Positions 16,952 through 24,442 of a stretch of 35,830 bases of DNA are shown in pieces. Source of the stretch: Limnothrix sp. CACIAM 69d. Lineage in GTDB: Bacteria > Cyanobacteriota > Cyanobacteriia > CACIAM-69d. The position numbers and the translations under genes are program-made. Each line of letters opens with the position of its first letter. The first letter of the stretch is position 1. The DNA lies in the NCBI GenBank assembly GCA_001913845.2, contig MKGP02000035.1, positions 1-35,830 on the forward strand. Reading direction: 5' to 3'. The notes beneath the pieces were generated by a model, which made no database searches, was not told the origin of the DNA, and saw only the letters and a list, made by a program, of their open reading frames with translations.

Positions 16952-18244
16952 ATGCCCAACCTTCAAGGAGTCCTGCAACGTCTGCGCACCACTCTGGGGA
17001 AATCCTCGGTGCAAGACAATCTCTGGATGATTGCCGCCAGGGTGATTAGCGTGGCAATCCAGGCGCTGTACTTCATCTTTGTGGCGCGGTTTTTGGGATC
17101 CAAAGAGTATGGCGAACTGATCGGGGTGTTGTCCTTGGTGGCGATGCTTTCGCCGTTCATTGGGGTTGGCTATGCCCATTTGTTGATGCGGACGGTTTCG
17201 CGCGATCGCAGCAGCTTCCGCACCGAGTGGGGTAAGTCCCTATTCGTTTGGGGCTGGTCTTCCCTGCTGGGCATTGGGTTGGTGATGTTGCTGGCGAGTC
17301 GAATTTGGGGCAGCCAAGTTTCCCCCTGGTTGGTGTTGTGGATGGCCCTGGGGGACTATTGGGGCGTTTGTCTGCTGGAATTTAGCAGCTCAGCGTTTTT
17401 ATCGGTGGGGGTGGCAGCTCGCCCAGCCCAGCTCAAGGTGCTTTTCAGCGCCGTGAAGTTTTTGGCGGTGGGGGCCCTGTGGCTGGTTCCCGAATGGCGA
17501 TCGGCAGAAACCTGGTCGATTTTTTACTGCATTGCGTCAGTGCTGCCGGCCCTTGCGGCCTTTGTGTTGGCCAGTCGGCAGGCGGGCTGGCCCCTTTGGC
17601 CCAAACGGAACTGTAATTGGGAGTTGGGTCAAGGGTTTTACTTCTCCATTGCCGGTTCCGCTGAAACCATTAATGCCAATGCCGATAAAACCTTGCTCTC
17701 TAGCTTGGTGAATGAAGAGGCTGCCGGGATCTATGGGGCGGGCTATCGGTTTGTGGATGTGGGCTATCAACCAATCTTGGCGATTGGTGCGGCAAACTAT
17801 GCCCGCTTTTTCCAGGCGGGCACTAATGGCATTGACGGCAGTATCCAATTTGCCAAGCGCCTGTTTCCGCTGATCGCGGGCTACGGGGTGCTGGGGGGAT
17901 TGGGGATGTTTTTCTTTGCTCCGGTGGTGGAGTGGATTTTGGGATCGGAATATCGCGAGGCGATCGGGGTGTTGCGTTGGTTCGCCCCCGTGCATTTGAT
18001 TTTGGGAATGCAGTATTTGGCGGCCGATTGCCTCACCTCTGCGGGCCACCAGGGGCAACGGAGCTTAATTCAAGTCACCGCTGCCATTTTGAATGTGGTG
18101 CTGAACCTAATCTTGATCCCGTCCTATTCCTGGGCGGGGGCCATTTGGGCGACGCTGGCTTCGGAAACGTTCAAGATGGTGGGACTGTGGGGAGCGGCGG
18201 CCTTTTTCTGGCGGCGCGAGTTGGCCATGAAGGCCAAGGGTTAA
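16952..18244 (+). CDS. Polysaccharide flippase (Wzx/RfbX-type, MOP superfamily)
   Basis: The 430-residue integral membrane protein has about 12 hydrophobic helices. It opens in the way typical of oligosaccharide flippases: DNLWMIAARVISVAIQALYF, then FVARFLGSKEYGELIGVLS. A central NADKTLLSSL with AAGIYGAGYRF and a late YLAADCLTSAGHQGQRSLIQ match the same family. Such proteins move undecaprenyl-linked glycan units across the cytoplasmic membrane. It follows the GH9 gene on the same strand after 83 bases with no terminator in between, so the two may be co-transcribed. No glycosyltransferase or Wzy gene is adjacent, so the glycan is unknown. ATG 16952 is the most likely start; no strong ribosome binding site is seen. 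Confidence 0.87.
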   Translation: MPNLQGVLQRLRTTLGKSSVQDNLWMIAARVISVAIQALYFIFVARFLGSKEYGELIGVLSLVAMLSPFIGVGYAHLLMRTVSRDRSSFRTEWGKSLFVWGWSSLLGIGLVMLLASRIWGSQVSPWLVLWMALGDYWGVCLLEFSSSAFLSVGVAARPAQLKVLFSAVKFLAVGALWLVPEWRSAETWSIFYCIASVLPALAAFVLASRQAGWPLWPKRNCNWELGQGFYFSIAGSAETINANADKTLLSSLVNEEAAGIYGAGYRFVDVGYQPILAIGAANYARFFQAGTNGIDGSIQFAKRLFPLIAGYGVLGGLGMFFFAPVVEWILGSEYREAIGVLRWFAPVHLILGMQYLAADCLTSAGHQGQRSLIQVTAAILNVVLNLILIPSYSWAGAIWATLASETFKMVGLWGAAAFFWRRELAMKAKG

Positions 18245-18329
18245 TCAACGGGTTAATCGACGGTTAGGAGTTGGCTGCTGTGCAAGCCGATTGATTTTCG
18301 GACTTACCAAGCACTCATCATGGTGGGTG

Positions 18330-18349
18330 CAAGGAACTGAAACCCCTTG
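18330..18349. repeat. Dispersed palindromic repeat, copy 2 (degenerate, inverted)
   Basis: CAAGGAACTGAAACCCCTTG followed by TTTTGGTC is the inverted counterpart of the repeat at 7083-7102. The flank GACCAAAA on the minus strand matches the GACCAAAC flank of the copy at 24154. It sits between the convergent flippase and M16 genes. Confidence 0.65.
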
Positions 18350-18370
18350 TTTTGGTCGATCGATCCCACT

Positions 18371-19657
18371 CTAGGACGGAACCAGGGTAACCATGGCATA
18401 GCGATCGGGAGAAAGATATTTTTGCGCCACCCGTTGCACGTCTTCGGGGCCCACGGCCTGGATCCGATCGGGATAAACCGTTGCTTCTGGCAGTTGATCC
18501 AACAGGCCGTAGTAGCCATAGAGGCTGGCCAGTTGGTTGGGGGTTTCCGTGGCGAAAATATAGTCGCTGCACAGGAGACGCTGGGCCCGCTTCAGCTCGA
18601 TTGGGTTAATGGGGTGATCGCGCAGCAGGGCCAGATGATCACAAATGCAGGCTTCCACCACGCCCACATCCCGCACATCCAACCAAGCGCCGATCGTCAG
18701 CAAGCTGGCATCCCGCTGGGCGCTGGCTTCGCAGTCGATCGCCAAAACCCATTGCCGGTCTTCGCGCAAATCGCTGACCAAGCGCGAGGTGCGCCCAATG
18801 CCGAGAACGGTGGCCAGCACTTCCAAAGCATAGGTATCGCCAATGTCCTGCAAGCTGGGCCCCGTCCAGGCCATCATCACCCGAGCTTGCTCCAGATAGG
18901 GTCGGTGCAGTTCTTGACGATGGACGGCGGCAATCGGTGGAGTTTGCCCGATCGGCTGGGGAGGACAGGCTTGGGGCTGACCAAAGGCCGCAAAGGCCGA
19001 TTCCATCAAGTGACGGGCGCGATCGGGCGGCAACCCTCCCACCAGGGCCACCACCAGATTTTCCGGTTGGTAGTGACAGGCATGAAACCGCCGCATCTCA
19101 GCGGGCGATCGCTTCATCAAGGATTCTTCGCTGCCCAAGACCGATCGCCCATAGGCATGGTCGGGATAGACCCGCGACAGCAACATCTGAAATCCCACCC
19201 AATCGGGGCTGTCATAGGCCTGGCGGATTTCTTCGAGCACCACCGATCGCTCCAGCTCAAATTCCTGGTCGGGAATCGTCGCATTCAGCAACAACTCCGC
19301 CAAGTGGGGCAAGGTGGCTTCCGCATGTTCCACCGCCGTGGTCACAAAATAATGGGCATAATCGTGACTGGTGGCGGCGTTGGTGGCTCCGCCGCGACTC
19401 TCGATCGCCCGGTCAAATTCCCCAGGGCCCAACCGGTCAGTGCCCTTAAAAATCATGTGTTCTAGGAAATGCGCCATCCCGTCCCAGGCGATCGGCTCAG
19501 CCACAGCCCCCGCCTTCACCCACACATCCATGGTCACCACCGGGCTAACGGGCACATAGTGATAAACCACCCGCAAACCATTGGCCAATTGCCACAGTTC
19601 CGGCTGTTGACGGTTGGGGCGAGGAACTTGCTCAGTTCTCCAAGGACTCTGTACCAT
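18371..19657 (-). CDS. M16 family zinc peptidase
   Basis: The 428-residue protein (from ATG 19655-19657, MVQSPWRTEQ) is a single M16B-type peptidase unit. The inverted zinc motif HFLEH gives His63, Glu66 and His67, and the third ligand is supplied by the downstream VVLEEIRQAYDSP helix. GGATNAATSHDYAHYF and FHACHYQPENLVVALVGG are family landmarks. Such processing-peptidase-like enzymes usually degrade small peptides or process precursors and often work as pairs. No second M16 gene is adjacent, so the active form may be a homodimer or use a distant partner. A TTG at 19681 would lengthen the protein by 8 residues; I prefer the ATG. The gene is convergent with the flippase gene. Confidence 0.93.
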   Translation of the reverse strand: MVQSPWRTEQVPRPNRQQPELWQLANGLRVVYHYVPVSPVVTMDVWVKAGAVAEPIAWDGMAHFLEHMIFKGTDRLGPGEFDRAIESRGGATNAATSHDYAHYFVTTAVEHAEATLPHLAELLLNATIPDQEFELERSVVLEEIRQAYDSPDWVGFQMLLSRVYPDHAYGRSVLGSEESLMKRSPAEMRRFHACHYQPENLVVALVGGLPPDRARHLMESAFAAFGQPQACPPQPIGQTPPIAAVHRQELHRPYLEQARVMMAWTGPSLQDIGDTYALEVLATVLGIGRTSRLVSDLREDRQWVLAIDCEASAQRDASLLTIGAWLDVRDVGVVEACICDHLALLRDHPINPIELKRAQRLLCSDYIFATETPNQLASLYGYYGLLDQLPEATVYPDRIQAVGPEDVQRVAQKYLSPDRYAMVTLVPS

Positions 19658-20071
19658 CCGATCGCCACTCCTAAAACACAACTGGGATCCGCCATCGTAG
19701 CCAGCACCTTTTATCAGGAACCGATCGATTCGCTACAAAATCCCAGTTCTCTAGTGTGGCGGGCGATCGCTTCCCCAGACCAGGGCTGAGTGTTCACCTG
19801 TCATCACCCGTAACAAATGCCATTGAATGGTAGGAGCGGTGTAGGAATTGCAGGCAATCTTCAGGCGCTAGACCTGTTTTAACCGATTGAAGCTGCGACT
19901 TTGAAAGATTGAATGCTTGGTTTAAAGTTATGCTTTGGATTGTTGAGATTTGAGTGAATTCATTAAATTTCAAGCGAAAAATTTCCAGTCAAACTTTAAA
20001 GAAATTCAAGTTTCACGCGCTCCCCGTTCAAGACCCGTTCAAGACAGCAACCACTGCTAACCATTGCTGAT
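19658..20071. other. Divergent intergenic region with an 11-bp tandem repeat
   Basis: This 414-base region lies between the M16 peptidase and the GTPase genes. The right half (19880-20010) is AT-rich and probably carries the GTPase promoter. CCCGTTCAAGA is repeated head to tail at 20023-20033 and 20034-20044, just before the GTPase start. No small gene is supported. Confidence 0.5.
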
Positions 20072-21709
20072 ATGCCGGATTTTGATTCCCCCGCTTCTGA
20101 ACCAACAGAAATAAAAGCCTCAGGGGCCGATCGCCCGGTTGATGAATCCTCGTTGGGGGCGATCGAGTCGCCGGGGGTCATGCCGGAGAACACAACGGGC
20201 CAAGATGCAAAATCGTCCCCAGCATCGATCGGGGAGTCGCCCCACGAGCCGCAGCGCCCGGGACTGTGGACGACTGCTTGGCAATCAGCGAAGGATCGGC
20301 TAACGGCCTTGAATTTGCCGAATTTACCCAGCTTGCCCAACTTGCCTACGGAATTGCCCAATTTGCCCCGCAATTGGTCGGTAAATTTGCCCAGCCTGCC
20401 GAATTTACCTAATTTGCCGAATCTACCAAAAAATTTGCCGGATCTATCTGCTGCCCTAGGTCATCTCAAACCTGGCGAAACCCTGGCCCAGGGGGTACAA
20501 TCCCTCACCCAATGGTTTAGCGTCAGTGACGATCGGGTGGCGGCGGTGTTGGCGGAAGTGCGGGCCCAACTGCCCACCACGGAAGTGACCCTGTTGGGAA
20601 AACCCCAGGCGGGCAAAAGTTCGATCGTCCGAGGGCTAACGGGAGTTTCGGTGGAAATTGTCGGCCAAGGATTCCGGCCCCACACGCAACACACGGCACG
20701 CTATGCCTATCCCTCCGATGAGTTGCCGCTGCTGATTTTTACGGACACGGTGGGTTTGGGGGATGCGGAACGGGACAGCCAGGCGATCGCCCAAGCCCTG
20801 CTGACGGATTTTGACGAGGATCCCGATCGGGCCAGAATTTTGATCCTCACGGTTAAGATCAACGACTTCGCCACCGAAACCCTGCGGCAAGTGGTCGCCA
20901 CCCTGCGCCAACGCTATCCCGCCGTGCCTTGCCTGTTGGCGGTCACCTGTTTGCATGAGGTTTATCCAGCAACGGTTGAAGATCACCCGGCGGATCCCCT
21001 GAGCTTGGAGGCGGTGGCCCGGCCCTTTGCGGCATTGCAAGAAGCCTTTGCGGGCTGGTTCGATCGCGCCGTGCTGTTGGACTTCACCCGCGAGGAGGAT
21101 GACTATCACCCCACTTTTTACGGTCTGGAAGCCTTGCGCGATGCCCTGGCGGATTTGCTGCCGGAAGCAGAAGCCCGCACTATCCATCAATTGTTGGATT
21201 CGGTTTTGGACGGGGAGCCGGGCCGCCAAATCAGCAACCTCTATCGAGATGTGGGGCGGCGCTATGTGTTGGCCTTTGCGGCGGCAGCGGCGGCAGTTGA
21301 GGCCGTGCCCTTGCCCTTTGCATCCATGCCGGTGCTGACGGCGCTGCAAGTTTCCATGGTTGGCCTGTTGGGACAGCTCTATGGCCAAAAACTCACTCGA
21401 TCGCAAGTGGGCGGCATCATCAGCACGATCGCGGGCGGATTTTTGGCCCAGGCGATCGGGCGAGAGTTGGTGAAATTTGTCCCCGGTTTTGGCAGCGCGA
21501 TCGCCGCTTCCTGGGCGGCGGCCTATACCTTGGCCTTAGGAGAGGGGGCCTGTGTCTATTTCGGAGATTTGATGGGTGGCCGCAAACCGGATCCCGATCG
21601 GATCCAGGCCGCCATGAAAGCCACGTTCGATCGAGCCTTCGATCGGTCTCGCTTCGATCGATCCGATCCCGAGCCAGCCGACACACCCAACCCGCCACCG
21701 GCCCCCTAG
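20072..21709 (+). CDS. Era-like GTPase with C-terminal DUF697 membrane domain and NLP repeat
   Basis: The 545-residue protein has an acidic, disordered-looking N-terminus (1-65). A repeat segment at residues 81-123 is built of Asn-Leu-Pro and Ser-Leu-Pro triplets. The P-loop follows as GKPQAGKSS (176-184), and the G3 motif as DTVG (224-227). The position of the G4 NKxD motif reads TCLHE (near 291), so guanine specificity is doubtful. After a linker, a hydrophobic Ala/Gly-rich C-terminal domain (about 395-500) matches DUF697 (YcjF-like): PLPFASMPVLTALQVSMVGLL and FVPGFGSAIAASWAAAYTLALG. The tail is Asp-Arg and Pro rich. Such dynamin- or Era-related proteins act at membranes; the specific role is unknown. 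Start ATG 20072 is the only sensible one. Confidence 0.88.
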   Translation: MPDFDSPASEPTEIKASGADRPVDESSLGAIESPGVMPENTTGQDAKSSPASIGESPHEPQRPGLWTTAWQSAKDRLTALNLPNLPSLPNLPTELPNLPRNWSVNLPSLPNLPNLPNLPKNLPDLSAALGHLKPGETLAQGVQSLTQWFSVSDDRVAAVLAEVRAQLPTTEVTLLGKPQAGKSSIVRGLTGVSVEIVGQGFRPHTQHTARYAYPSDELPLLIFTDTVGLGDAERDSQAIAQALLTDFDEDPDRARILILTVKINDFATETLRQVVATLRQRYPAVPCLLAVTCLHEVYPATVEDHPADPLSLEAVARPFAALQEAFAGWFDRAVLLDFTREEDDYHPTFYGLEALRDALADLLPEAEARTIHQLLDSVLDGEPGRQISNLYRDVGRRYVLAFAAAAAAVEAVPLPFASMPVLTALQVSMVGLLGQLYGQKLTRSQVGGIISTIAGGFLAQAIGRELVKFVPGFGSAIAASWAAAYTLALGEGACVYFGDLMGGRKPDPDRIQAAMKATFDRAFDRSRFDRSDPEPADTPNPPPAP

Positions 21710-21727
21710 GGCCGATCGCTCAGGTTA

Positions 21728-21792
21728 GGGTTGGGAGACCCAACCCCTACGGCAATGGAAATGACGCAACTCCTACGGCGATGGAAATGACG
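21728..21792. repeat. Hairpin followed by a 26-bp-period direct repeat
   Basis: GGGTTGGG-AGA-CCCAACCC (21728-21746) is a perfect 8-bp hairpin. It is followed by two near-identical 21-base copies of CCTACGGCRATGGAAATGACG at 21746-21766 and 21772-21792. The hairpin may act at the end of the GTPase transcript, but there is no T tract. Similar GGGTTGGG palindromes recur in cyanobacterial intergenic DNA. Confidence 0.75.
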
Positions 21793-21894
21793 ACAGGCCC
21801 CAGGCTGGCGAGTTTATGATGCTTGCGGATTGTCCGGGCCGACAAGCCACCTAGTCCAACGACTCCATCACTATCGCTGCGCCCCCCTTTCCCC

Positions 21895-22704
21895 ATGACT
21901 GCCACCCTTTTCCCCACCATCCCGCCCACGGCCGTTGTGGCCAGCGAGGCTTGGCGCTATCAACCACCCACCGAGGCGATCGGGGCACAGCGAATCTTGG
22001 TGAAACCCAATTTGGGTTATCCCGTGGGGCCGCCGGTCACCGTGGGCGATCGAGTCTTGGCCACGGTTTTGGAAACCTTACGATCGGTTGCTCCCCAGGC
22101 AGAAATCTTGATTGTGGAAGGTGTGTGCTCGCCGGTTTCCCTCGCGGAAATTGCCCAGCGGCGCGGTCTGCATCGCTTGTTAGATCAGGGCATGGCCCTG
22201 GTTGATGCGGACAGCCTGCCCTTAGCGGAATACGAGAACCGATCGCCCATGCCCGTTCGCTTTCGTTCCATGTGGGCCCCGGCCCTGTTGCGGGAAGTGG
22301 ACTGTCGAATCTCGATCGGGGCCCTCAAACGCACCCATTTGAAGGAGACTCCCCTCATTTCCGCCTCCCTGAAAAATCTCTACGGTCTTTTTCCGCGCGA
22401 TCGCTACAAAGCACGCAGTCCCCACTCCCGCGGCCAGCTCCATCGCCCCTCGGTGCCACAGGTTTTACAGGATGTTTATTTCTGCATTGGCCATTTGTTT
22501 AATGGGGCGGTGGTGGATGGCACGGTCAAATATTTCAGCCCCGACTATCGACCCGATCGAGGGCAAACCCTGCCGCTCGATCGGGTCTTTTTTGGTAGTG
22601 ATTTAATCGCAGTCGATCGGCTCGCTTGCCAAACCGGCCAAGAACCGATGCCCGATTATTTGGCCGCCATCGATCGCCTCAGAACCCAAAGGGATGTCTC
22701 CTAG
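21895..22704 (+). CDS. DUF362 domain protein
   Basis: The 269-residue protein (ATG 21895, MTATLFPTIPPTAVV) matches the DUF362 family by its VKPNLGYPVGPPVTVGDRVL opening and IEVVEG-type strand (here LIVEGVC). ISIGALKRTHLKETPLISASLKNLYGLFPRDRY is the core, and VVDGTVKYFSP with FFGSDLIAVDRLACQ lies near the end. DUF362 proteins sometimes carry ferredoxin domains; none is present here. The molecular function of the family is not established. A longer frame from 21823 would add 24 Pro/Ser-rich residues and is less likely. The last 4 bases overlap the end of the convergent gene at 22701-23147. Confidence 0.87.
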   Translation: MTATLFPTIPPTAVVASEAWRYQPPTEAIGAQRILVKPNLGYPVGPPVTVGDRVLATVLETLRSVAPQAEILIVEGVCSPVSLAEIAQRRGLHRLLDQGMALVDADSLPLAEYENRSPMPVRFRSMWAPALLREVDCRISIGALKRTHLKETPLISASLKNLYGLFPRDRYKARSPHSRGQLHRPSVPQVLQDVYFCIGHLFNGAVVDGTVKYFSPDYRPDRGQTLPLDRVFFGSDLIAVDRLACQTGQEPMPDYLAAIDRLRTQRDVS

Positions 22705-23147
22705 ATTTTCCGCCAGCGTTCTCGACTCAAAAACATGCCCCGACCATTCCGAGCGCGACAGGTTAAACCGGTGGTTTTGGCTTCGCAACGAAATCCATTT
22801 CGCTCCCAAACCTGGTTGTAATTCAATCGAGGATATGGGCCCGCGATTGTGTCTCCCGCGCAAAGCACCTCGGCCTGGCCGTTGGCATTCAGCAAGATTT
22901 CATGCCCCCAATCCAAGTTGCAATCGGCGGGCTGCGGGGGCAATGGGCGCAAACCCGACTGAACATGACAGCGCAAATAGCCCTGGCCCCCATCCACCCA
23001 AGAACCACAGATAATGTTACCGCTGGGTAACACAAACCCTTGAATCCCGGAATCAGCCTGAATAGGATGAACCTGAACCGTGCCCCAACTGAGGCCAGCC
23101 ACCGCCGCCGGAATTAACCATCGAGAAAGTCGCGAAAGAGAATTCAT
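22701..23147 (-). CDS. Small secreted protein, DUF6636-like
   Basis: The 148-residue protein has a clear signal peptide (LSRWLIPAAVAGLSWGTVQV, cleaved near residue 31). The mature part contains six Cys (CGSW, CHVQ, ADCNLDW, VLCAGD, RCEAK, TCRARNG), consistent with disulfides. The pattern FVLPSGNIICGSW ... DWGHEILL ... GFRCEAKTTGLTCRARNG-RGMFLSRERW matches DUF6636-type proteins. Function is unknown; it is probably periplasmic or extracellular. Its 3' end overlaps the convergent DUF362 gene by 4 bases. Confidence 0.82.
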   Translation of the reverse strand: MNSLSRLSRWLIPAAVAGLSWGTVQVHPIQADSGIQGFVLPSGNIICGSWVDGGQGYLRCHVQSGLRPLPPQPADCNLDWGHEILLNANGQAEVLCAGDTIAGPYPRLNYNQVWERNGFRCEAKTTGLTCRARNGRGMFLSRERWRKI

Positions 23148-23278
23148 CAGTTCCTAATGCCTTTTGCCCTGTTCTAATCGCGAGCTAAGCAACAGCCTTT
23201 GGGCCGTTTCGCCGCAACACAACCCGATGCTAGCCGATAGGGAACAGCGAGGAAATGTATATCACGCTACAAACCGGG

Positions 23279-23284
23279 TATAAT
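23279..23284 (+). promoter_or_regulatory. Putative -10 box (TATAAT)
   Basis: A perfect TATAAT, preceded by a TG-poor GGG, lies 30 bases before the ATG of the membrane-protein gene at 23314. No good -35 hexamer is seen 17 bases upstream. Transcription would begin near 23291, which favours the ATG at 23314 over the GTG at 23299. Confidence 0.45.
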
Positions 23285-23313
23285 ACCGAGCACCATGAGT
23301 GACCCCAAGCCCT

Positions 23314-23700
23314 ATGTTTACTGATCTGCTGCCATTGTCTCTGCATGTGGATGCAGCCCTTTTGGCAAGTTCAGGCCTGTGGTCACTCGCTCTCTATTTG
23401 GCGTTGCCGGCCGTGAGCGATCGGCTGATGGATCTCTTGATTCGCTGGTTTGACTTTGCTGAGCGATCACTCTATTTTTCCACGGAAGAATTTGAAAAAA
23501 CTCGGACTGTTCGCGAATCCCAAAACGCTTTTTATGCTTCCATTTTCAGCGTCATTCCCTTTCTTGGGTTTGGCTTTCTGATGCATTTATGTTTGTCCCA
23601 GGCGATCGGGACAGTGGCCACATTGGGCCTATCAGGCTTAGCCAGCGCCACGGCCGGCGTTTGGGAGACGATGAAGCCGAAAAATAGCAACCAGAAGTAA
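23314..23700 (+). CDS. Small membrane protein, unknown function
   Basis: The product is 128 residues with two or three hydrophobic helices: about 13-33 (LLASSGLWSLALYLALPAV), about 74-97 (FYASIFSVIPFLGFGFLMHL) and a weaker Gly/Ala-rich one after it. A central charged segment (FDFAERSLYFSTEEFEKTRTVRE) separates them. No family is recognised. The frame also has a GTG start at 23299. An out-of-frame ATG at 23295 opens only nine codons. It is followed after 73 bases by the DUF3288 gene on the same strand and may be co-transcribed with it. Confidence 0.7.
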   Translation: MFTDLLPLSLHVDAALLASSGLWSLALYLALPAVSDRLMDLLIRWFDFAERSLYFSTEEFEKTRTVRESQNAFYASIFSVIPFLGFGFLMHLCLSQAIGTVATLGLSGLASATAGVWETMKPKNSNQK

Positions 23701-23730
23701 CACAAAAGGCCAAGAGAACAGCAAGTTGAA

Positions 23731-23773
23731 ATCAAACAAGTAATCAAACAAGTAATTAAACAAGTAATTAAAT
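23731..23773. repeat. 12-bp tandem repeat abutting a start codon
   Basis: ATCAAACAAGTA occurs at 23731-23742 and 23743-23754, ATTAAACAAGTA at 23755-23766, and a partial ATTAAAT ends at 23773. The next base is the start codon of the DUF3288 gene. The repeat therefore occupies the site where a ribosome binding site would lie, and none is visible. Confidence 0.85.
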
Positions 23774-24061
23774 ATGAAACAACAGGATCAACAACACCCG
23801 CAAGAAATGGTCGATCGCAACTTGGTGCAAGCCATTTTGACCAGCGATCCCACCGATTTTTATGTTTGTGAATTAGCCCGATTACGAATTCGTTATCGCA
23901 ACTTTCCAGGAGCCAGACAAATTCAAGCCGACCTGGACAAAGCCCTTAGCCGCTGGGGTTTTGATGAAGAATCGCTCTATCAAAAAACCCGCGAACTACA
24001 CGCCCAAGGCAATATTTATCAGGTCAACAGCCGTCGTCGCGATGAAGAAGATTGGAGTTAA
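23774..24061 (+). CDS. DUF3288 family protein
   Basis: The 95-residue protein matches DUF3288, a small family that I know essentially from cyanobacteria. Landmarks are QQHPQEMVDRNLV, then CELARLRIRYRNFPGARQIQADLDKAL and LYQKTRELHAQGNIY. It is soluble and highly charged at the C-terminus (RRRDEEDWS). No function is known for the family. The start ATG 23774 follows directly on a 12-bp tandem repeat. Confidence 0.88.
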   Translation: MKQQDQQHPQEMVDRNLVQAILTSDPTDFYVCELARLRIRYRNFPGARQIQADLDKALSRWGFDEESLYQKTRELHAQGNIYQVNSRRRDEEDWS

Positions 24062-24153
24062 AACCTCATCAATTGGGCTGTCAATACCTGTCCATACAAG
24101 GGTGTCTGAAAAGCCTAAATTGCTACCTTACGGGTCTGACCAAACAACAAAGA

Positions 24154-24173
24154 CAAGGGGATTAAGCCCCTTG
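24154..24173. repeat. Dispersed palindromic repeat, copy 3
   Basis: CAAGGGGATTAAGCCCCTTG, preceded by GACCAAACAACAAAGA, is closely related to the perfect palindrome at 7083-7102 and to the inverted copy at 18330-18349. It is part of a gene-free stretch, 24062-24442. Confidence 0.75.
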
Positions 24174-24237
24174 CCCCAACGACGATTCATGCTTGACCTA
24201 CGTTAAAAAATACCTTGTAGACATCCTCTAATTCAGT

Positions 24238-24303
24238 CTTGATCAGCAATTGCGATCTGAAAATCTAAAACTTGATCAGTAATTGCGATCTGAAAATCTA
24301 AAA
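24238..24303. repeat. 33-bp tandem duplication
   Basis: Two 33-base units beginning CTTGATCAGYAATTGCG lie head to tail at 24238-24270 and 24271-24303 with a single C/T difference. They sit directly beyond the cpcL terminator, and the T tract of that terminator overlaps the end of the second unit. Confidence 0.92.
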
Positions 24304-24340
24304 AACTGCCTCGGGAGAGCACGGAAAACTCCCGAAGCAG
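24295..24340 (-). terminator. Intrinsic terminator of cpcL
   Basis: On the minus strand CTGCTTCGGGAG (24340-24329) pairs with CTCCCGAGGCAG (24317-24306) through 12 positions with one G-U pair and an 11-base loop. It is followed by TTTTTTAGATTTTC. It lies about 100 bases after the cpcL stop. Confidence 0.9.
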
Positions 24341-24442
24341 CTTCTGGGTCGTCTGGCTTTGCTCACAGAATCCTAGGTTTCATTGAACCAAGTTGATCTG
24401 TAAGGGAAGGATTGATCTACATCCCAAAAAAAGGGAAACGGC

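Noticed and set aside
18347-19465. Plus-strand open frame of 372 codons
   Set aside because: It is antisense to the M16 peptidase, whose HFLEH motif and full domain are clear on the minus strand.
23295-23324. ATG frame of nine codons after the TATAAT box
   Set aside because: It is too short and overlaps the membrane-protein frame; it could be a leader peptide but nothing supports this.
23731-24303. Possible CRISPR array from clustered repeats
   Set aside because: The 12-bp and 33-bp repeats are head-to-tail tandem copies without spacers, and no cas gene is present.
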